Source of the DNA: Rhodopirellula bahusiensis
GTDB taxonomy: Bacteria; Planctomycetota; Planctomycetia; Pirellulales; Pirellulaceae
Length of the DNA: 64,000 nt
Assembly (NCBI RefSeq): GCF_002727185.1
Contig: NZ_NIZW01000014.1
Coordinates: forward strand, 124,001 to 188,000
Direction of reading: 5' to 3'
Positions 1 to 9,357 of the stretch are shown here, in pieces (position 1 is the stretch's first letter; the number at the start of each line of letters is the position of its first letter). Below the pieces are notes generated by a model. That model ran no database searches, was not told the origin of the DNA, and saw only the letters and a program-made list of their open reading frames with translations. The position numbers and the translations under genes are program-made.

Positions 1-81
1 CTCATCAACGCCGAATGAAATCACGGCGTTGGTGAGAAGTTCGTTTGCCAGAGGACTCGGTGAGCGTGCTGGGTTGAGCGC

Positions 82-420
82 TCAGCCGAGTTTGGCGCCG
101 TTTGGCATCGCTTTGTCTGGGACCGCGAGAATCACCGATCCATCTTCACGGTACAGACCCGTGAGCAGAAACTCAGACATGATCGGTCCGATCTGCTTGG
201 GCGGAAAATTGACCACGCCGAGTATCTGACGACCGATCAATTCTTCTTTCGTGTAGTGCACCGTGATTTGCGCACTGGTTCGCTTCAGGCCCAATTCTTC
301 GCCGAAGTCGACTGTGATTTTGTACGCGGGCTTGCGGGCTTCTGGAAAATCCTCCACGAGCGTGATCGTACCAACGCGCACGTCAACGTTTTCGAATTCT
401 TGCCAAGTGATGAGAGACAT
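82..420 (-). CDS. csaA: CsaA-like tRNA-binding domain protein
   Basis: A 112-residue protein made up almost wholly of one EMAP-II/CsaA-type tRNA-binding OB fold. The opening (VDVRVGTI) and the segment [20 protein letters not shown] are typical of this small family, whose members bind tRNA or act as export chaperones; the role here is inferred from the family. An in-frame ATG lies 66 codons further upstream, but the residues it adds are low-complexity and unlike the family, so I start at MSLITWQEF, which gives the usual CsaA length. There is no strong Shine-Dalgarno. The gene is transcribed away from the sulfatase on the other strand, with about 240 bp between them. The 81 bases before its stop, at the window edge, hold nothing I recognise. 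Confidence 0.85.
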   Translation of the reverse strand: MSLITWQEFENVDVRVGTITLVEDFPEARKPAYKITVDFGEELGLKRTSAQITVHYTKEELIGRQILGVVNFPPKQIGPIMSEFLLTGLYREDGSVILAVPDKAMPNGAKLG

Positions 421-656
421 GGATCGTTCGTTAGAATGGTTTTGTCGGGAGTCGCCAATCGGAATGTTGCTCTGGTCCGATGGTGGTTGAGCGTTGGCAA
501 AATAAGTTATCTGAATGACGTGGTATCTCAAGGTTCCTTGACTCCCGCCCGCTAGGATTGTGCCCATTGAGGCGGGTGGTTGGATGGGAAGTCTCCCTTT
601 GAATCGCGAGCCTGTCATTCCGCCGCGTCCAGCTTCGCAACGTTTTCAGGCCAATC

Positions 657-2306
657 ATGCATCGCGTTCTCTTCGCTTCGACATCATTCTATCGGTCGGT
701 CTGCCAAATTCGTTTCAGAGCGGCACCGTGGATGGCTTTCGCGCTTGTGGCGTTGGGGCTGCCTGGATGGTCCATTGCGGACGATCGTCCGAACATCGTG
801 GTGATCATGGTGGATGACATGGGCTTTTCGGATATTGGTCCGTATGGCAGCGAGATTCCAACGCCGCACTTGGATGCGTTGGCTGCAAATGGTGCCAAGT
901 TCTCTCAGTTCTACAACACTGGGCGTTGTTGTCCGACGCGAGCCGCTTTGCTCACTGGGCTGTACTCTCACCAAACCGGAATTGGTTGGATGACAACGGA
1001 CCAAAAGCTCGAGGGCTATCGAGGTCGGCTCAATGATCAATGCGTTACGATTGGCGAAGTTCTTGGGCAAGCCGGCTACTTCACCGCGATGACGGGAAAG
1101 TGGCATGTTGGTTTCAAGCAGGGTGTGACTCCTTGGGGGAGAGGCTTTGATCGGAGTTTGAACTTGCCTGCCGGTGGATTGCACTTTTCCAATCAAACCG
1201 GATCCAAGGGAGGAACCAAGCTCTTTCTCAATGGGCAAGAGGTTGCCAAGGATGATCCGCAATTCGATCCACCGTGGTACGGATCCGACCTGTGGACGGA
1301 ACAAGGAATCGAGTTCATTGACGAAGCGATCGCGGAAGACAAACCGTTTTTCTGGTACCTCGCCCATGTCGCTCCCCATTTCCCTTGCATGGCACCGGAA
1401 GCAACGATCGCGAAGTATCGCGGCAAGTACATGCATGGTTGGGACAAATTGCGAGAGGAACGATACGCTCGTCAGGTTGAATCCGGGTTGGTTGACGAGA
1501 TCTGGAGCTTGGAACCTCGGCCGGAACAAATTCCCGCGTGGGATTCATTATCGCAAGAAGAGAAAGAACGCTACGACGACATGATGGCGATCTATGCGGC
1601 GATGATCGAAGAGATCGACAGGAACATTGGGAAGCTGGTGGCTGCGTTGGAGAGCCGAGGAAAACTTGACAACACATTGATTCTGTTCTTGTCTGACAAC
1701 GGCGGCAACGCGGAGGCTGGCGTTAGCGGCCGATACGAAGGCCACGCCCCAGGAGACCCGCATTCGGACGTCTTCATCGGCCGTTGCTGGGCTCACTTGA
1801 ACAATACTCCCTTTCGCAAGTACAAGCACTACAACCACGAAGGCGGCATCGCGACGCCGTTGATTGCGCATTGGCCAGCCAAAATTCAGCCTGCAACTGA
1901 CCAGAAGACTTGGATCAAAACGCCCACCCATGTCATTGATCTGATGGCGACGTGTGTCGATTTGGCGAAGGCGGAGTATCCGACACGTTTCAATGGAAAC
2001 GAAATTCACCCGCTTGAAGGTCAAAGTCTTCAGCCATTGCTGACTGGCGTGGGCGAATTCGCGGAGCGAGCGTTGTACTGGGAACACGAAGGAAATGCCG
2101 CAGTCCGAGCCGGCAACCGCAAGTTGGTTCGGCAAGGCGCGCGAGGAGAATGGGAGTTGTTCGATCTAGGTGCCGATCGAACCGAGCAAGTCGATCTTGC
2201 CACTGCAAACCCTGACGAAGTTTCGAACCTGCAAAAGCAATGGCGGCAATGGGCGAAGAGTCACCAAGTGCTCCCGAAGCCGACGAAGAAGAAAAAGAAG
2301 AAGTAG
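657..2306 (+). CDS. secreted sulfatase (arylsulfatase A family)
   Basis: A 549-residue type I sulfatase. Asp53/Asp54 in the VDDMG segment are expected metal ligands. The formylglycine signature is C91-C92-P-T-R followed by LLTG; Cys91 is the residue matured to formylglycine in CxPxR enzymes. A hydrophobic stretch near residues 26-41 looks like a signal peptide, and the internal Met26 could be the true start (about position 732), which would shorten an otherwise basic leader. It probably removes sulfate esters from algal polysaccharides in the periplasm or outside; the substrate is not predictable. The protein ends in six consecutive lysines, encoded by AAG/AAA codons just before the stop. The substrate-side region after residue 300 is intact and the length is normal. 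Confidence 0.93.
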   Translation: MHRVLFASTSFYRSVCQIRFRAAPWMAFALVALGLPGWSIADDRPNIVVIMVDDMGFSDIGPYGSEIPTPHLDALAANGAKFSQFYNTGRCCPTRAALLTGLYSHQTGIGWMTTDQKLEGYRGRLNDQCVTIGEVLGQAGYFTAMTGKWHVGFKQGVTPWGRGFDRSLNLPAGGLHFSNQTGSKGGTKLFLNGQEVAKDDPQFDPPWYGSDLWTEQGIEFIDEAIAEDKPFFWYLAHVAPHFPCMAPEATIAKYRGKYMHGWDKLREERYARQVESGLVDEIWSLEPRPEQIPAWDSLSQEEKERYDDMMAIYAAMIEEIDRNIGKLVAALESRGKLDNTLILFLSDNGGNAEAGVSGRYEGHAPGDPHSDVFIGRCWAHLNNTPFRKYKHYNHEGGIATPLIAHWPAKIQPATDQKTWIKTPTHVIDLMATCVDLAKAEYPTRFNGNEIHPLEGQSLQPLLTGVGEFAERALYWEHEGNAAVRAGNRKLVRQGARGEWELFDLGADRTEQVDLATANPDEVSNLQKQWRQWAKSHQVLPKPTKKKKKK

Positions 2307-2403
2307 TTTGGCAAGCACTCCTGCGAATGTTGTTGCCACTCGCGTCAGACGGTTGACCACGTTCTGGTAGCGGTCTTCGTTAGTGACCGGAAGATCTGAT
2401 GAG

Positions 2404-3561
2404 TCACACCGTTCGTTTTCGAATACCGATTCCGGGGAGGTTGTTAAGGGTCAGTTTGCCGTCGATGACTTGGACTCCTTCGTAGAGATCGTTGCTGATC
2501 AGGAGGTTGCCATCGAGGTCGGCCCAGTCGACGAGTGGCGATAGTTGGGCGGCGGCAGAGACGGCGCAGGAGGTTTCGGTCATGCATCCCATCATCACCT
2601 TCATGTCCAACGCTCGGGCCACGGTGATCATCTTTTGTGCTTCTCTCAGTCCGGTGCTCTTCATCAGTTTGATGTTGATCCCGGAGTACACGCCTTGGAA
2701 ATCGGCTACGTCGCCGAGGCGTTGAAACGCTTCGTCGGCGATGATCGGGAGCGGGCTTTTGGAGGTCAACCAAGCCAAATCATCGACGGCCGTTTTCGGA
2801 AGTGGTTGTTCTACAAATTCGACGCGCTGTTCGGCCAGCCAGTGCGTCACGTCCAACGCCTGGTGCTTGTCGGTCCAGCCTTGATTGACGTCGACATAGA
2901 TCGGCACATCGGTCACCGACCGCACTGTCTCGATCATTTCGCGATCGTTGCCTCCGCCCAGTTTGACTTTCAGGACTTTGAAGCGAGCCGCCTCCTCGGT
3001 CTTCATCTTCACCACTTCGGGTGTGTCGATGCCAATCGTGAACGAGGTAACAGGCGTGTTTGCTGGATTGATTCCCCACAGCTTGTGAAGCGGCTGATCG
3101 ACCAGCTTTCCGATCAGATCGTGCAGCGCGATGTCGACGCAGGCTTTCGCCGCACGGTTGCCTTCTTCGATCGAGTCGACGTAGGCGAGGATCTCATCGA
3201 GCAGAAACGGATCGTCAAACTGCTCCAGTTTGACCTTGCTCAGAAACTGCATCACTGACTGTTGCGACTCGCCCAAATACGGCGGCAGGGAGGCTTCTCC
3301 GTAGCCAGTGAGCCCTTCGTACTGAATCTCAGTCAAAACGACTGGCGTGGTATCGCGTGAGTTTCCGGCGACGGTGAAAGTGTGTTTGAGTTGCAGTTCG
3401 TACGGACGGAAGCTCAGCTTCATTTTGCCGTTTCGAATCAGATCGGTCGTTGAGTTGGGGACCGGGGCGGCTTCTTGTGCCGTGCCGATGGTTGTTGGTA
3501 GTGCGGTCGCCAAAGCACCTGCTCCCAAGCCTTGGAGAAGGACTCTTCTTCCTCGATTCAT
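2404..3561 (-). CDS. dipeptide epimerase (L-Ala-D/L-Glu epimerase type), enolase superfamily
   Basis: A 385-residue enolase-superfamily protein of the muconate-lactonizing/dipeptide-epimerase group. Visible active-site elements are the K198-x-K200 pair, metal ligands Asp224 (VDVNQGW), Glu251 (EQPLPK) and Asp276 (IADEAF), and the opposing Lys298 (NIKLMKSTG). These match YkfB/YcjG enzymes that interconvert L-Ala-D-Glu and L-Ala-L-Glu from murein. The N-terminus has a twin-arginine-like signal (RGRRVLLQGLGAGALATALP), so the enzyme may be exported, unlike cytosolic YkfB. Its start overlaps the stop of the upstream NlpC/P60 gene in an ATGA arrangement, which implies translational coupling. The family call is firm; the exact dipeptide is inferred from motifs and from the neighbour. 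Confidence 0.88.
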   Translation of the reverse strand: MNRGRRVLLQGLGAGALATALPTTIGTAQEAAPVPNSTTDLIRNGKMKLSFRPYELQLKHTFTVAGNSRDTTPVVLTEIQYEGLTGYGEASLPPYLGESQQSVMQFLSKVKLEQFDDPFLLDEILAYVDSIEEGNRAAKACVDIALHDLIGKLVDQPLHKLWGINPANTPVTSFTIGIDTPEVVKMKTEEAARFKVLKVKLGGGNDREMIETVRSVTDVPIYVDVNQGWTDKHQALDVTHWLAEQRVEFVEQPLPKTAVDDLAWLTSKSPLPIIADEAFQRLGDVADFQGVYSGINIKLMKSTGLREAQKMITVARALDMKVMMGCMTETSCAVSAAAQLSPLVDWADLDGNLLISNDLYEGVQVIDGKLTLNNLPGIGIRKRTV

Positions 3562-4748
3562 TCCGTGCTCCTGATGATTGCGTTGTAAAAGTCGTTCTCG
3601 GGGATGGGACGGAAGCCATTGGGATCTTCGCCGATGATTCTGACCGCTCTGACGAAGATCGTGGGATAGCTGTCGATGAAGTTGGGTTGGCTGCTGTCCA
3701 TGCTGTTGATGCTCACCCGCTCTCGGTAGCCCGCCGAATGGATGAATTCATCATTCCCGATGTACATTGCGACGTGAGTGACACGCTCTTTCGATTCGGA
3801 CGTTGCTTTTCTGCCGAAGAACAGAAGGTCGCCCGGTTCCAAGTCGTCGGAAACAAACTCCGTTGTCACTTCTCGGCCAATTTGGGACTGCATGTTGGAG
3901 TCTCTGGGCAGTTGGATTCCGTTCATGAAGTACACGTTGCAAATCAGTCCACTGCAGTCGATGTTCTTGGACGACATACCTCCCCACAGGTAAGGGATGC
4001 CGTGAAACTTTCGAGCGGTTGCAACAAGGTTGTTTCGCAGGGCTTTCTGGAAGAAGATCGCGTCGGCCGGGCAGAGTTGGCCGCTATCGACCCAGCCAAT
4101 TCGTCCATCGGGGTATTGAATCTGAGTGTAGCCGGACTGTTCGGAGACTTTGCAGACCATGTTCCCGATCACCAGATCCGACATCGGCATCGACGTCGCG
4201 TCTGGAGCACTGTAGGCCAGCCCCGATTGGGCAGTGAAGATGACTTTTTCTGCGTCGCGGTAAGATTTGAGTTGCTCTTGATCGACACGATGGACTTCGG
4301 CCGAATTGACCCAACCGATGTATCCGTCAGGAACTTGGATAAGACACTTTCCACGCTCGGTTTTGAGAACGCGGATTGGAGTTCCAAGAAGAGCTTGGGT
4401 GACCAGTTCGGTTTTGCTGCTGGGTTCTCTGCGCAGGTGGATGACGGAATTGTTGACCAACGCATTGACCAGCGTTCCTGTTCCGTCTTCCGGGAGGAGG
4501 ACGAGTTGGTTGTCCACCTCCGGGTGCTGCTCGAAGGCTTGCTTCACAGCGGCATATGTTTCTTCGCTGGAGAGACTCCCGTGAATACGCCAGCCGGATT
4601 CACCTTTCTCGACGTGAACATCCCACCACTGAATTCGCTGATCGGGTGCATGCGTCACGCGGAGGGATTCCACGAGCTCATTCAATTCGGAATGCGTGGG
4701 CGCTTGCTGGACGGCAAAGGCAAGCAAGAGCGATGGAATCAGGATCAT
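3558..4748 (-). CDS. NlpC/P60 cysteine peptidase with tandem SH3b domains (YkfC-like)
   Basis: A 396-residue probable gamma-D-glutamyl endopeptidase. After a short hydrophobic N-terminus come two SH3b domains (about residues 95-155 and 165-225), then an NlpC/P60 domain with YLWGG, the nucleophile Cys265 (DCSG), His325 (HVAMYIG) and third polar residue His337 (HSAG). This is the architecture of YkfC, which cuts murein stem peptides between D-Glu and the diamino acid and releases L-Ala-D-Glu. I start at MILIPSLLLAF because it opens a signal-like segment; 44 further in-frame codons upstream look non-coding. The stop overlaps the epimerase start by 4 bp, so the product of one enzyme would feed the next. 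Confidence 0.9.
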   Translation of the reverse strand: MILIPSLLLAFAVQQAPTHSELNELVESLRVTHAPDQRIQWWDVHVEKGESGWRIHGSLSSEETYAAVKQAFEQHPEVDNQLVLLPEDGTGTLVNALVNNSVIHLRREPSSKTELVTQALLGTPIRVLKTERGKCLIQVPDGYIGWVNSAEVHRVDQEQLKSYRDAEKVIFTAQSGLAYSAPDATSMPMSDLVIGNMVCKVSEQSGYTQIQYPDGRIGWVDSGQLCPADAIFFQKALRNNLVATARKFHGIPYLWGGMSSKNIDCSGLICNVYFMNGIQLPRDSNMQSQIGREVTTEFVSDDLEPGDLLFFGRKATSESKERVTHVAMYIGNDEFIHSAGYRERVSINSMDSSQPNFIDSYPTIFVRAVRIIGEDPNGFRPIPENDFYNAIIRSTE

Positions 4749-5043
4749 CGATGTTTTTTCGCGAGCTGAGTGACGCTGTTCTTCACGTCGTATTGGATTG
4801 CAATTCCAACGTGTGGATTCGCAAGACAGAGGTCGACCGACCGATTGTAAGCGAAAGGAGGTGATCCCGACGGGCAGCAAGGGACGCGATTATTCGCTCA
4901 GCCTGGCTCAAGGGTATGGCTGCGGCCCAGTGTCGCGTGGAGCGGTTTTTGTGGTGGTTCGGCGCGGACGAGATGGAACGCAACGATAGATTGGAGAGAG
5001 TCAATCCAATTCGCCGTTTCTCTTTTCTCTCGCTGGCGACACC

Positions 5044-5505
5044 ATGACCAAGATCTCCAAACGATCCCTCGGTTTTCATTCTGGCGATGAAGTCATCGCC
5101 GAGATCAAGCGATTGCAGGAGGGAGGCTATGTTCAGAACAAGAATTGGAATCTGACACAGATCTGCGAGCATCTCGATGTCATCATGACCGGTGGCATGG
5201 AAGGGTTTGGGTTTCGGTTGCCGCGAATTCTTCGCGCGACGGTGATGAAATGGATGATCGCTCGAATGTTGCGACAGCGAAAAATGTCGAGCGCACCAAC
5301 ATTGGATCGATTGAAACCAAAGTCACCGGATGGACCCGACGATCCCGGTGTCATCGATCACTGCATCGAGACGATTCATCGGGCGAAAGCCTTTGACGGG
5401 TCCATGAAAGACTATCCGTTCATCGACGACATGACGCCGGAGATGTGGCGTCAGTTCATGTGGGTGCACGCGGCCCATCACCTTGGGTTTTTGGCACCCA
5501 GGTGA
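5044..5505 (+). CDS. DUF1569 family protein (DinB-like fold)
   Basis: A 153-residue protein matching DUF1569, a small family related to the DinB/YfiT four-helix fold. Characteristic features are the N-terminal helix with NLTQICEHLDV and the C-terminal WVHAAHHLGFL, which supplies metal-binding-type histidines. DinB-like proteins often bind a divalent metal and act as thiol-dependent transferases, but no reaction is established for DUF1569, so I assign none. It is monocistronic, lies 295 bp downstream of the divergent NlpC gene, and converges on the next sulfatase across a strong inverted repeat. Confidence 0.85.
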   Translation: MTKISKRSLGFHSGDEVIAEIKRLQEGGYVQNKNWNLTQICEHLDVIMTGGMEGFGFRLPRILRATVMKWMIARMLRQRKMSSAPTLDRLKPKSPDGPDDPGVIDHCIETIHRAKAFDGSMKDYPFIDDMTPEMWRQFMWVHAAHHLGFLAPR

Positions 5506-5591
5506 ACCTGTGTGGATCGCTCGAGTTACTTCGCTAAGACGCGCGATGTGGCTGAGCAACGAGCGAAGAATGAGTGTCGGATTGAAAATGC

Positions 5592-5644
5592 GGCATAGGC
5601 TTCCAGCTTGAGTTCCTCGCAATCACAGGCTGGAAGCCTATGCC
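5592..5644. terminator. 16-bp inverted repeat between convergent genes (bidirectional terminator candidate)
   Basis: The arms GGCATAGGCTTCCAGC (5592-5607) and GCTGGAAGCCTATGCC (5629-5644) are perfectly complementary over 16 bp with a 21-nt loop. It sits 86 bp after the DUF1569 stop and 22 bp before the sulfatase stop on the other strand, a position suited to ending transcription both ways. There is no clear T-run. Such a long perfect stem could also be a copy of a dispersed intergenic repeat. Confidence 0.65.
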
Positions 5645-5666
5645 ACTTGTTTTTCCGCGAAGTGGC

Positions 5667-7142
5667 TTAGCGTTTGGATGCTGGGACCCGAACTTGCCAG
5701 TTGGGATGGGGCACGTGAGCCTTTTCCATCAGCGTCTCAAGTTCCTTCACGATCTCGGGATGGTCGCTGGCCAAGTTGGTCGTTTCGCCGATGTCGGCTT
5801 TCAAATCATACAACTGAGTTGGGCCAGTCATCCAAGGTTGGCGGATGGCTTTCCAGTCGCCACGTCGAACCGCTTGTCGGCCACCTTGTTCGTAGAATTC
5901 CCAGTACAGGTAATCGTGCGTTTGTTGGGCTTCCGGTTTGCCAACGATCGTTGGTGCGAAGCTGATGGAATCCGTGTCTTCAGGGAAATCTGTCCCAGCG
6001 AGTTCCGCGGTGGTCGCCATCAGGTCGCCGAAGTAGCCGACATGATCGGAGACTGTTCTGGGCGGAGTGGTACCGGGCCAGCGAACAATCAATGGAACGC
6101 GAATTCCGCCTTCAGTCAGGGCTCGTTTCATGCCGCGGAGCGGTCCGGCTGGATCGAACTTTTTAGGATTGTGGCCGCCTTCGTTGTGTGGGCCGTTGTC
6201 GCTGGAGAACATCACGACGGTTTGTTCATCGATCTGCAGTTCTTTGAGCAGATCGAGAATGCGTCCGACGTCCGAATCCATCCGCGTGATCATCGCGGCT
6301 TGGCCTTTGTCTTGATCGCTCCAATCTTTGTCGGCGTAGATTCCGAGGTCGGGAACTTCTTGTCCGTTGCCAGTCATGCCCGATCCCTCGTTGTTCGCAT
6401 GCGGGATCGTGAGCGACAAGTACAGGAAGAACGGATCGTTGGCGGAGTCCTTGGCTTCTTCGCGAATGAATGTGATGGCTTCGTCCGCAATCAAATCGTG
6501 AGAGTAATCGATTCGCTTGGTCGCCCAACCACCGGTGAAGCCGCCGTAGGAACGATCGCGTCGTTTGACTTCGTTCCGCAGTGCGACCTTGGTTTCGTTT
6601 CGCCACAGGAATTCGGGGTAATAGTTGTGGGCGTGCACTTGATTGAGGTAACCGTAGAAGTGGTCGAACCCTTGTTTGCGAGGCAGGCCTTGTCGGCCGC
6701 CCGTGGCTTCGTCTCCCAGTCCCCACTTGCCGCACAAGGCGGTGGAGTACCCTGCGGTCTGGAGCACCTCGGCGACGGTCACGTCTTCGTCGCGGAGCGA
6801 TTGAATCGACATGTCCGGTCCGCCCGCGTTTCCGCGAACGTGAGTGTGTCCCATGTGCATTCCGGTCATCAACACGCTGCGTGAAGGAGCGCACACGGTG
6901 CTGCCGGCGTAGAAATCTGTGAACCGCATGCCTTCGGCGGCCATTTGATCCAGGCGTGGAGTTTGGATCAGTTCTTGTCCATAGCAACCCAGGTCACCGT
7001 AGCCGAGGTCATCGGCCAGAATGAACACGATGTTGGGCCGTTTAGCATCCGCTGCAGAACTGGATGGTGATGTTGCGAATCCAATCAGGAAGAGTGACGT
7101 CAGGAGTGCGAAGCAAGATGGGAAGACAGAAGCCAATCGCAT
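5667..7142 (-). CDS. secreted arylsulfatase
   Basis: A 491-residue type I sulfatase. The N-terminus has a typical signal peptide ([21 protein letters not shown], then SSSAADA). The metal-site Asp pair is at about 44-45 (ADDLGYGD) and the formylglycine motif is C84-A-P-S-R followed by VLMTG. Further family marks are [19 protein letters not shown] and [13 protein letters not shown], which carries metal- and sulfate-binding residues. It should hydrolyse sulfate esters outside the cytoplasm; the substrate is unknown. I chose the ATG directly before the signal peptide over one 22 codons upstream. The next sulfatase gene lies 156 bp upstream on the same strand, so the two may be co-transcribed. Confidence 0.93.
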   Translation of the reverse strand: MRLASVFPSCFALLTSLFLIGFATSPSSSAADAKRPNIVFILADDLGYGDLGCYGQELIQTPRLDQMAAEGMRFTDFYAGSTVCAPSRSVLMTGMHMGHTHVRGNAGGPDMSIQSLRDEDVTVAEVLQTAGYSTALCGKWGLGDEATGGRQGLPRKQGFDHFYGYLNQVHAHNYYPEFLWRNETKVALRNEVKRRDRSYGGFTGGWATKRIDYSHDLIADEAITFIREEAKDSANDPFFLYLSLTIPHANNEGSGMTGNGQEVPDLGIYADKDWSDQDKGQAAMITRMDSDVGRILDLLKELQIDEQTVVMFSSDNGPHNEGGHNPKKFDPAGPLRGMKRALTEGGIRVPLIVRWPGTTPPRTVSDHVGYFGDLMATTAELAGTDFPEDTDSISFAPTIVGKPEAQQTHDYLYWEFYEQGGRQAVRRGDWKAIRQPWMTGPTQLYDLKADIGETTNLASDHPEIVKELETLMEKAHVPHPNWQVRVPASKR

Positions 7143-7298
7143 GAAGGTTTCTCGATCAAGGTTGTGGAGGTGGTGGCAGCGGCGATCGTGAGGATCAGCC
7201 GCTCGCATTTTACTCGCCCAAGTGAACTTGGTGAGAGTGATCTGCGTCAGCGATCTGCGGAATGCGTCTTTGCTTTGGAATGATCCTGCGGTCCCGAA

Positions 7299-8810
7299 TC
7301 AGCGATTCCGCCGAACGGGATCGGGGTAACTGGCCAAGGTTTTTGACAGACGTTCGACGACATCTGGACGGTCTTCGGCCAGGTTCTTGGTTTCCAGCGG
7401 ATCGGTTTGGTAGTCGTAGAGTTCGTAGATGGGAGCTTCATCGCCATCGATCTGCTTCCACTGCACCAAGCGATAGCGTTCTGTTCGAATCGCTCGGCCC
7501 AGCTTGCGTTTGGGGTAAGCGTGATAGGCATGGTCGCGAACTCGTGCCGATGCATCTTTGAGAACTGGAACCAAGCTGACTCCATCGATTGGTTGCGGTC
7601 CCGTTGGTGATGGCAGCCCGGCCAGTTCCGTCAGCGTTGGAAAAATGTCGACGCTCTCGGCCAATTGCTTCGTGGAGGTGCCCGGCTGAGTGACGCCCGG
7701 CGCGGTGATCAAAATTGGAATCCGATTGGCTTGTTCGTAGTTGGTGTGCTTCGTCCAAATCCCAAGGTCACCGAGGTGAAAACCATGATCGCCCCAGAGC
7801 ACAACGATCGTGTTGTCGGATAGTTCCAGCCGATCGAGTTCGTTTATCACCTTGCCAATTTGAGCGTCGACGAAACTGGTGCTGGCGTAGTAACCATGAA
7901 TCAAATCGCGTTTGAGATCGCCGCCAAATTCGGCGTTTGGTTTGGTGGGCACGGGTTTGTAGTTCGAGATTTCACCGCCTCGTTTGCCGGCGACTTTTGG
8001 TGCGTCCACTGGCAAGGTTTCGTGCTCGGGCATCGGAAGAGAATTGCGGTCGTAGAGATCCCAATATTTCTGAGGTGCACTGAACGGTAAGTGAGGACGC
8101 GCGAACCCGGCGGCGATGAAGAATGGTGTGCCATCGGTTTGCCGGCGTTGCTTTGCTGATTGAAGTCGCTTCATGGTTTCGGCGGCGACGCGGCCATCGG
8201 CGTAGTCTTCGTCGGCAGCTTCGGGCGATTCAAACGCGGCACCACGTGGGAGCGATTTGATTTGCCCGAGCATTTGGTTGGTGAAGAAGGCTTCTTCGCG
8301 AGTCAGTTGGCCACCGTCGGTGCTGTCGGGGTCCAAGTACTCGATCACCTTCTCTTTGAAGTGCGGAACGGAGAACGATTCTGGGTCGCCGTGGTTGCCG
8401 TGACCGATGTGAAAGATTTTTCCCAACGATTCCGTTCGGTAGCCACCGTGCTCAGCGAAGTGCTGCGGCATGGTGACCGCATCAGGGATGATCTGACGGA
8501 GCTGGCTGCCGAGTCCGTACAGACCAGTCGAAGTTGAGTGAGATCCCAACATGAGTGTGAATCGCGAGGGAGCACACACGGCTTGGTTGCAGTACGCCAT
8601 GTCGAACCGCATGCCTCGATTGGCGAGGGAATCGATGTTGGGTGTCTTCGCGTGCGAGTCCCCATAGCATCCCAAAGCGGGTTTCAAATCGTCGACCAAG
8701 ATCAACAGCACATTGGGCCGTTCTTTTGCTTGAACAGCTCGATTCGACGCAAGGAAGAAACAGAAAATGAACGCCAGCGAAGTGGCGATTGCCGGGAGTC
8801 TTGAGAGCAT
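7299..8810 (-). CDS. secreted sulfatase, iduronate-2-sulfatase-like
   Basis: A 503-residue type I sulfatase of the iduronate-2-sulfatase-like branch. Signal peptide at residues 1-28 (SLAFIFCFFLASNRAVQA), metal-site Asp40/Asp41 (LVDDLKPALGCYG), formylglycine motif C79-A-P-S-R, then ESLGKIFHIGHGN and FARPHLPFSAP, all characteristic of this branch. Likely substrates are sulfated uronic-acid polysaccharides, an inference from family resemblance only. It is the third sulfatase in 9 kb and belongs to a different subfamily from the first two. It may lead a two-gene unit with the downstream arylsulfatase. A 547-bp gap separates it from the divergent peroxidase gene. Confidence 0.92.
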   Translation of the reverse strand: MLSRLPAIATSLAFIFCFFLASNRAVQAKERPNVLLILVDDLKPALGCYGDSHAKTPNIDSLANRGMRFDMAYCNQAVCAPSRFTLMLGSHSTSTGLYGLGSQLRQIIPDAVTMPQHFAEHGGYRTESLGKIFHIGHGNHGDPESFSVPHFKEKVIEYLDPDSTDGGQLTREEAFFTNQMLGQIKSLPRGAAFESPEAADEDYADGRVAAETMKRLQSAKQRRQTDGTPFFIAAGFARPHLPFSAPQKYWDLYDRNSLPMPEHETLPVDAPKVAGKRGGEISNYKPVPTKPNAEFGGDLKRDLIHGYYASTSFVDAQIGKVINELDRLELSDNTIVVLWGDHGFHLGDLGIWTKHTNYEQANRIPILITAPGVTQPGTSTKQLAESVDIFPTLTELAGLPSPTGPQPIDGVSLVPVLKDASARVRDHAYHAYPKRKLGRAIRTERYRLVQWKQIDGDEAPIYELYDYQTDPLETKNLAEDRPDVVERLSKTLASYPDPVRRNR

Positions 8811-9357
8811 GGAGATGGTGGGATCTTCGTGGGGATGGGGCCGTCGATCCGTTTGGTTTCGTGAATCGAAGGGTGACGGTGGGAAGTGCGGAGAGATGAG
8901 TTGTGTTTCGATTGGTTGTCAGTGAGGTGAGTGCTCGTCGCTGGCCGCATCTCGAAACATCTGTTCATGAGATGCTGAAATGAGGAATTGCTTTGCGTCC
9001 AGGCATTTTGCACGAAAGAGATGTTTGAAGCAAGTTTTTCGGTCGGTAAGGATCCAACCTGTTGCGGTATAGAGAACAACAAAGGAAGTTTAGGTGTTTA
9101 GAAATATTGTCGCGTTGGTTTGCGTGCAAGCTACCAATCCTTTTCAATTCGATCACCAGATGGGTGGTTCGCGTCTTGGTTCGACTACCATTGGTGGGAA
9201 CTGGCCTAATGGTCCAGAAAAGGATCTCAGTTAAACGCTAGATATTTGCTACTAAACCGATGCTCTGATTTTCCTCACGGCAACGTTCATCTTCGGCTTT
9301 CGTTTCGCCGATGGAATGTTTGTCTTGACCGTCACCGTCACCGTTATTGCACATCCT
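8811..9357. other. gene-free divergent region
   Basis: 547 bp between a sulfatase and the divergent haem-peroxidase gene. It should contain both promoters, but I see no convincing -35/-10 pair, operator or RNA gene. All open frames here are short and lack protein-like composition. Confidence 0.5.

Noticed and set aside
684-1529. Long minus-strand open frame over the first sulfatase
   Set aside because: It is antisense to a gene with full family motifs and has no domain of its own. The same applies to 3450-4769 (+), 5640-6884 (+), 9802-10491 (-), 14824-15708 (-) and 51221-52288 (+).
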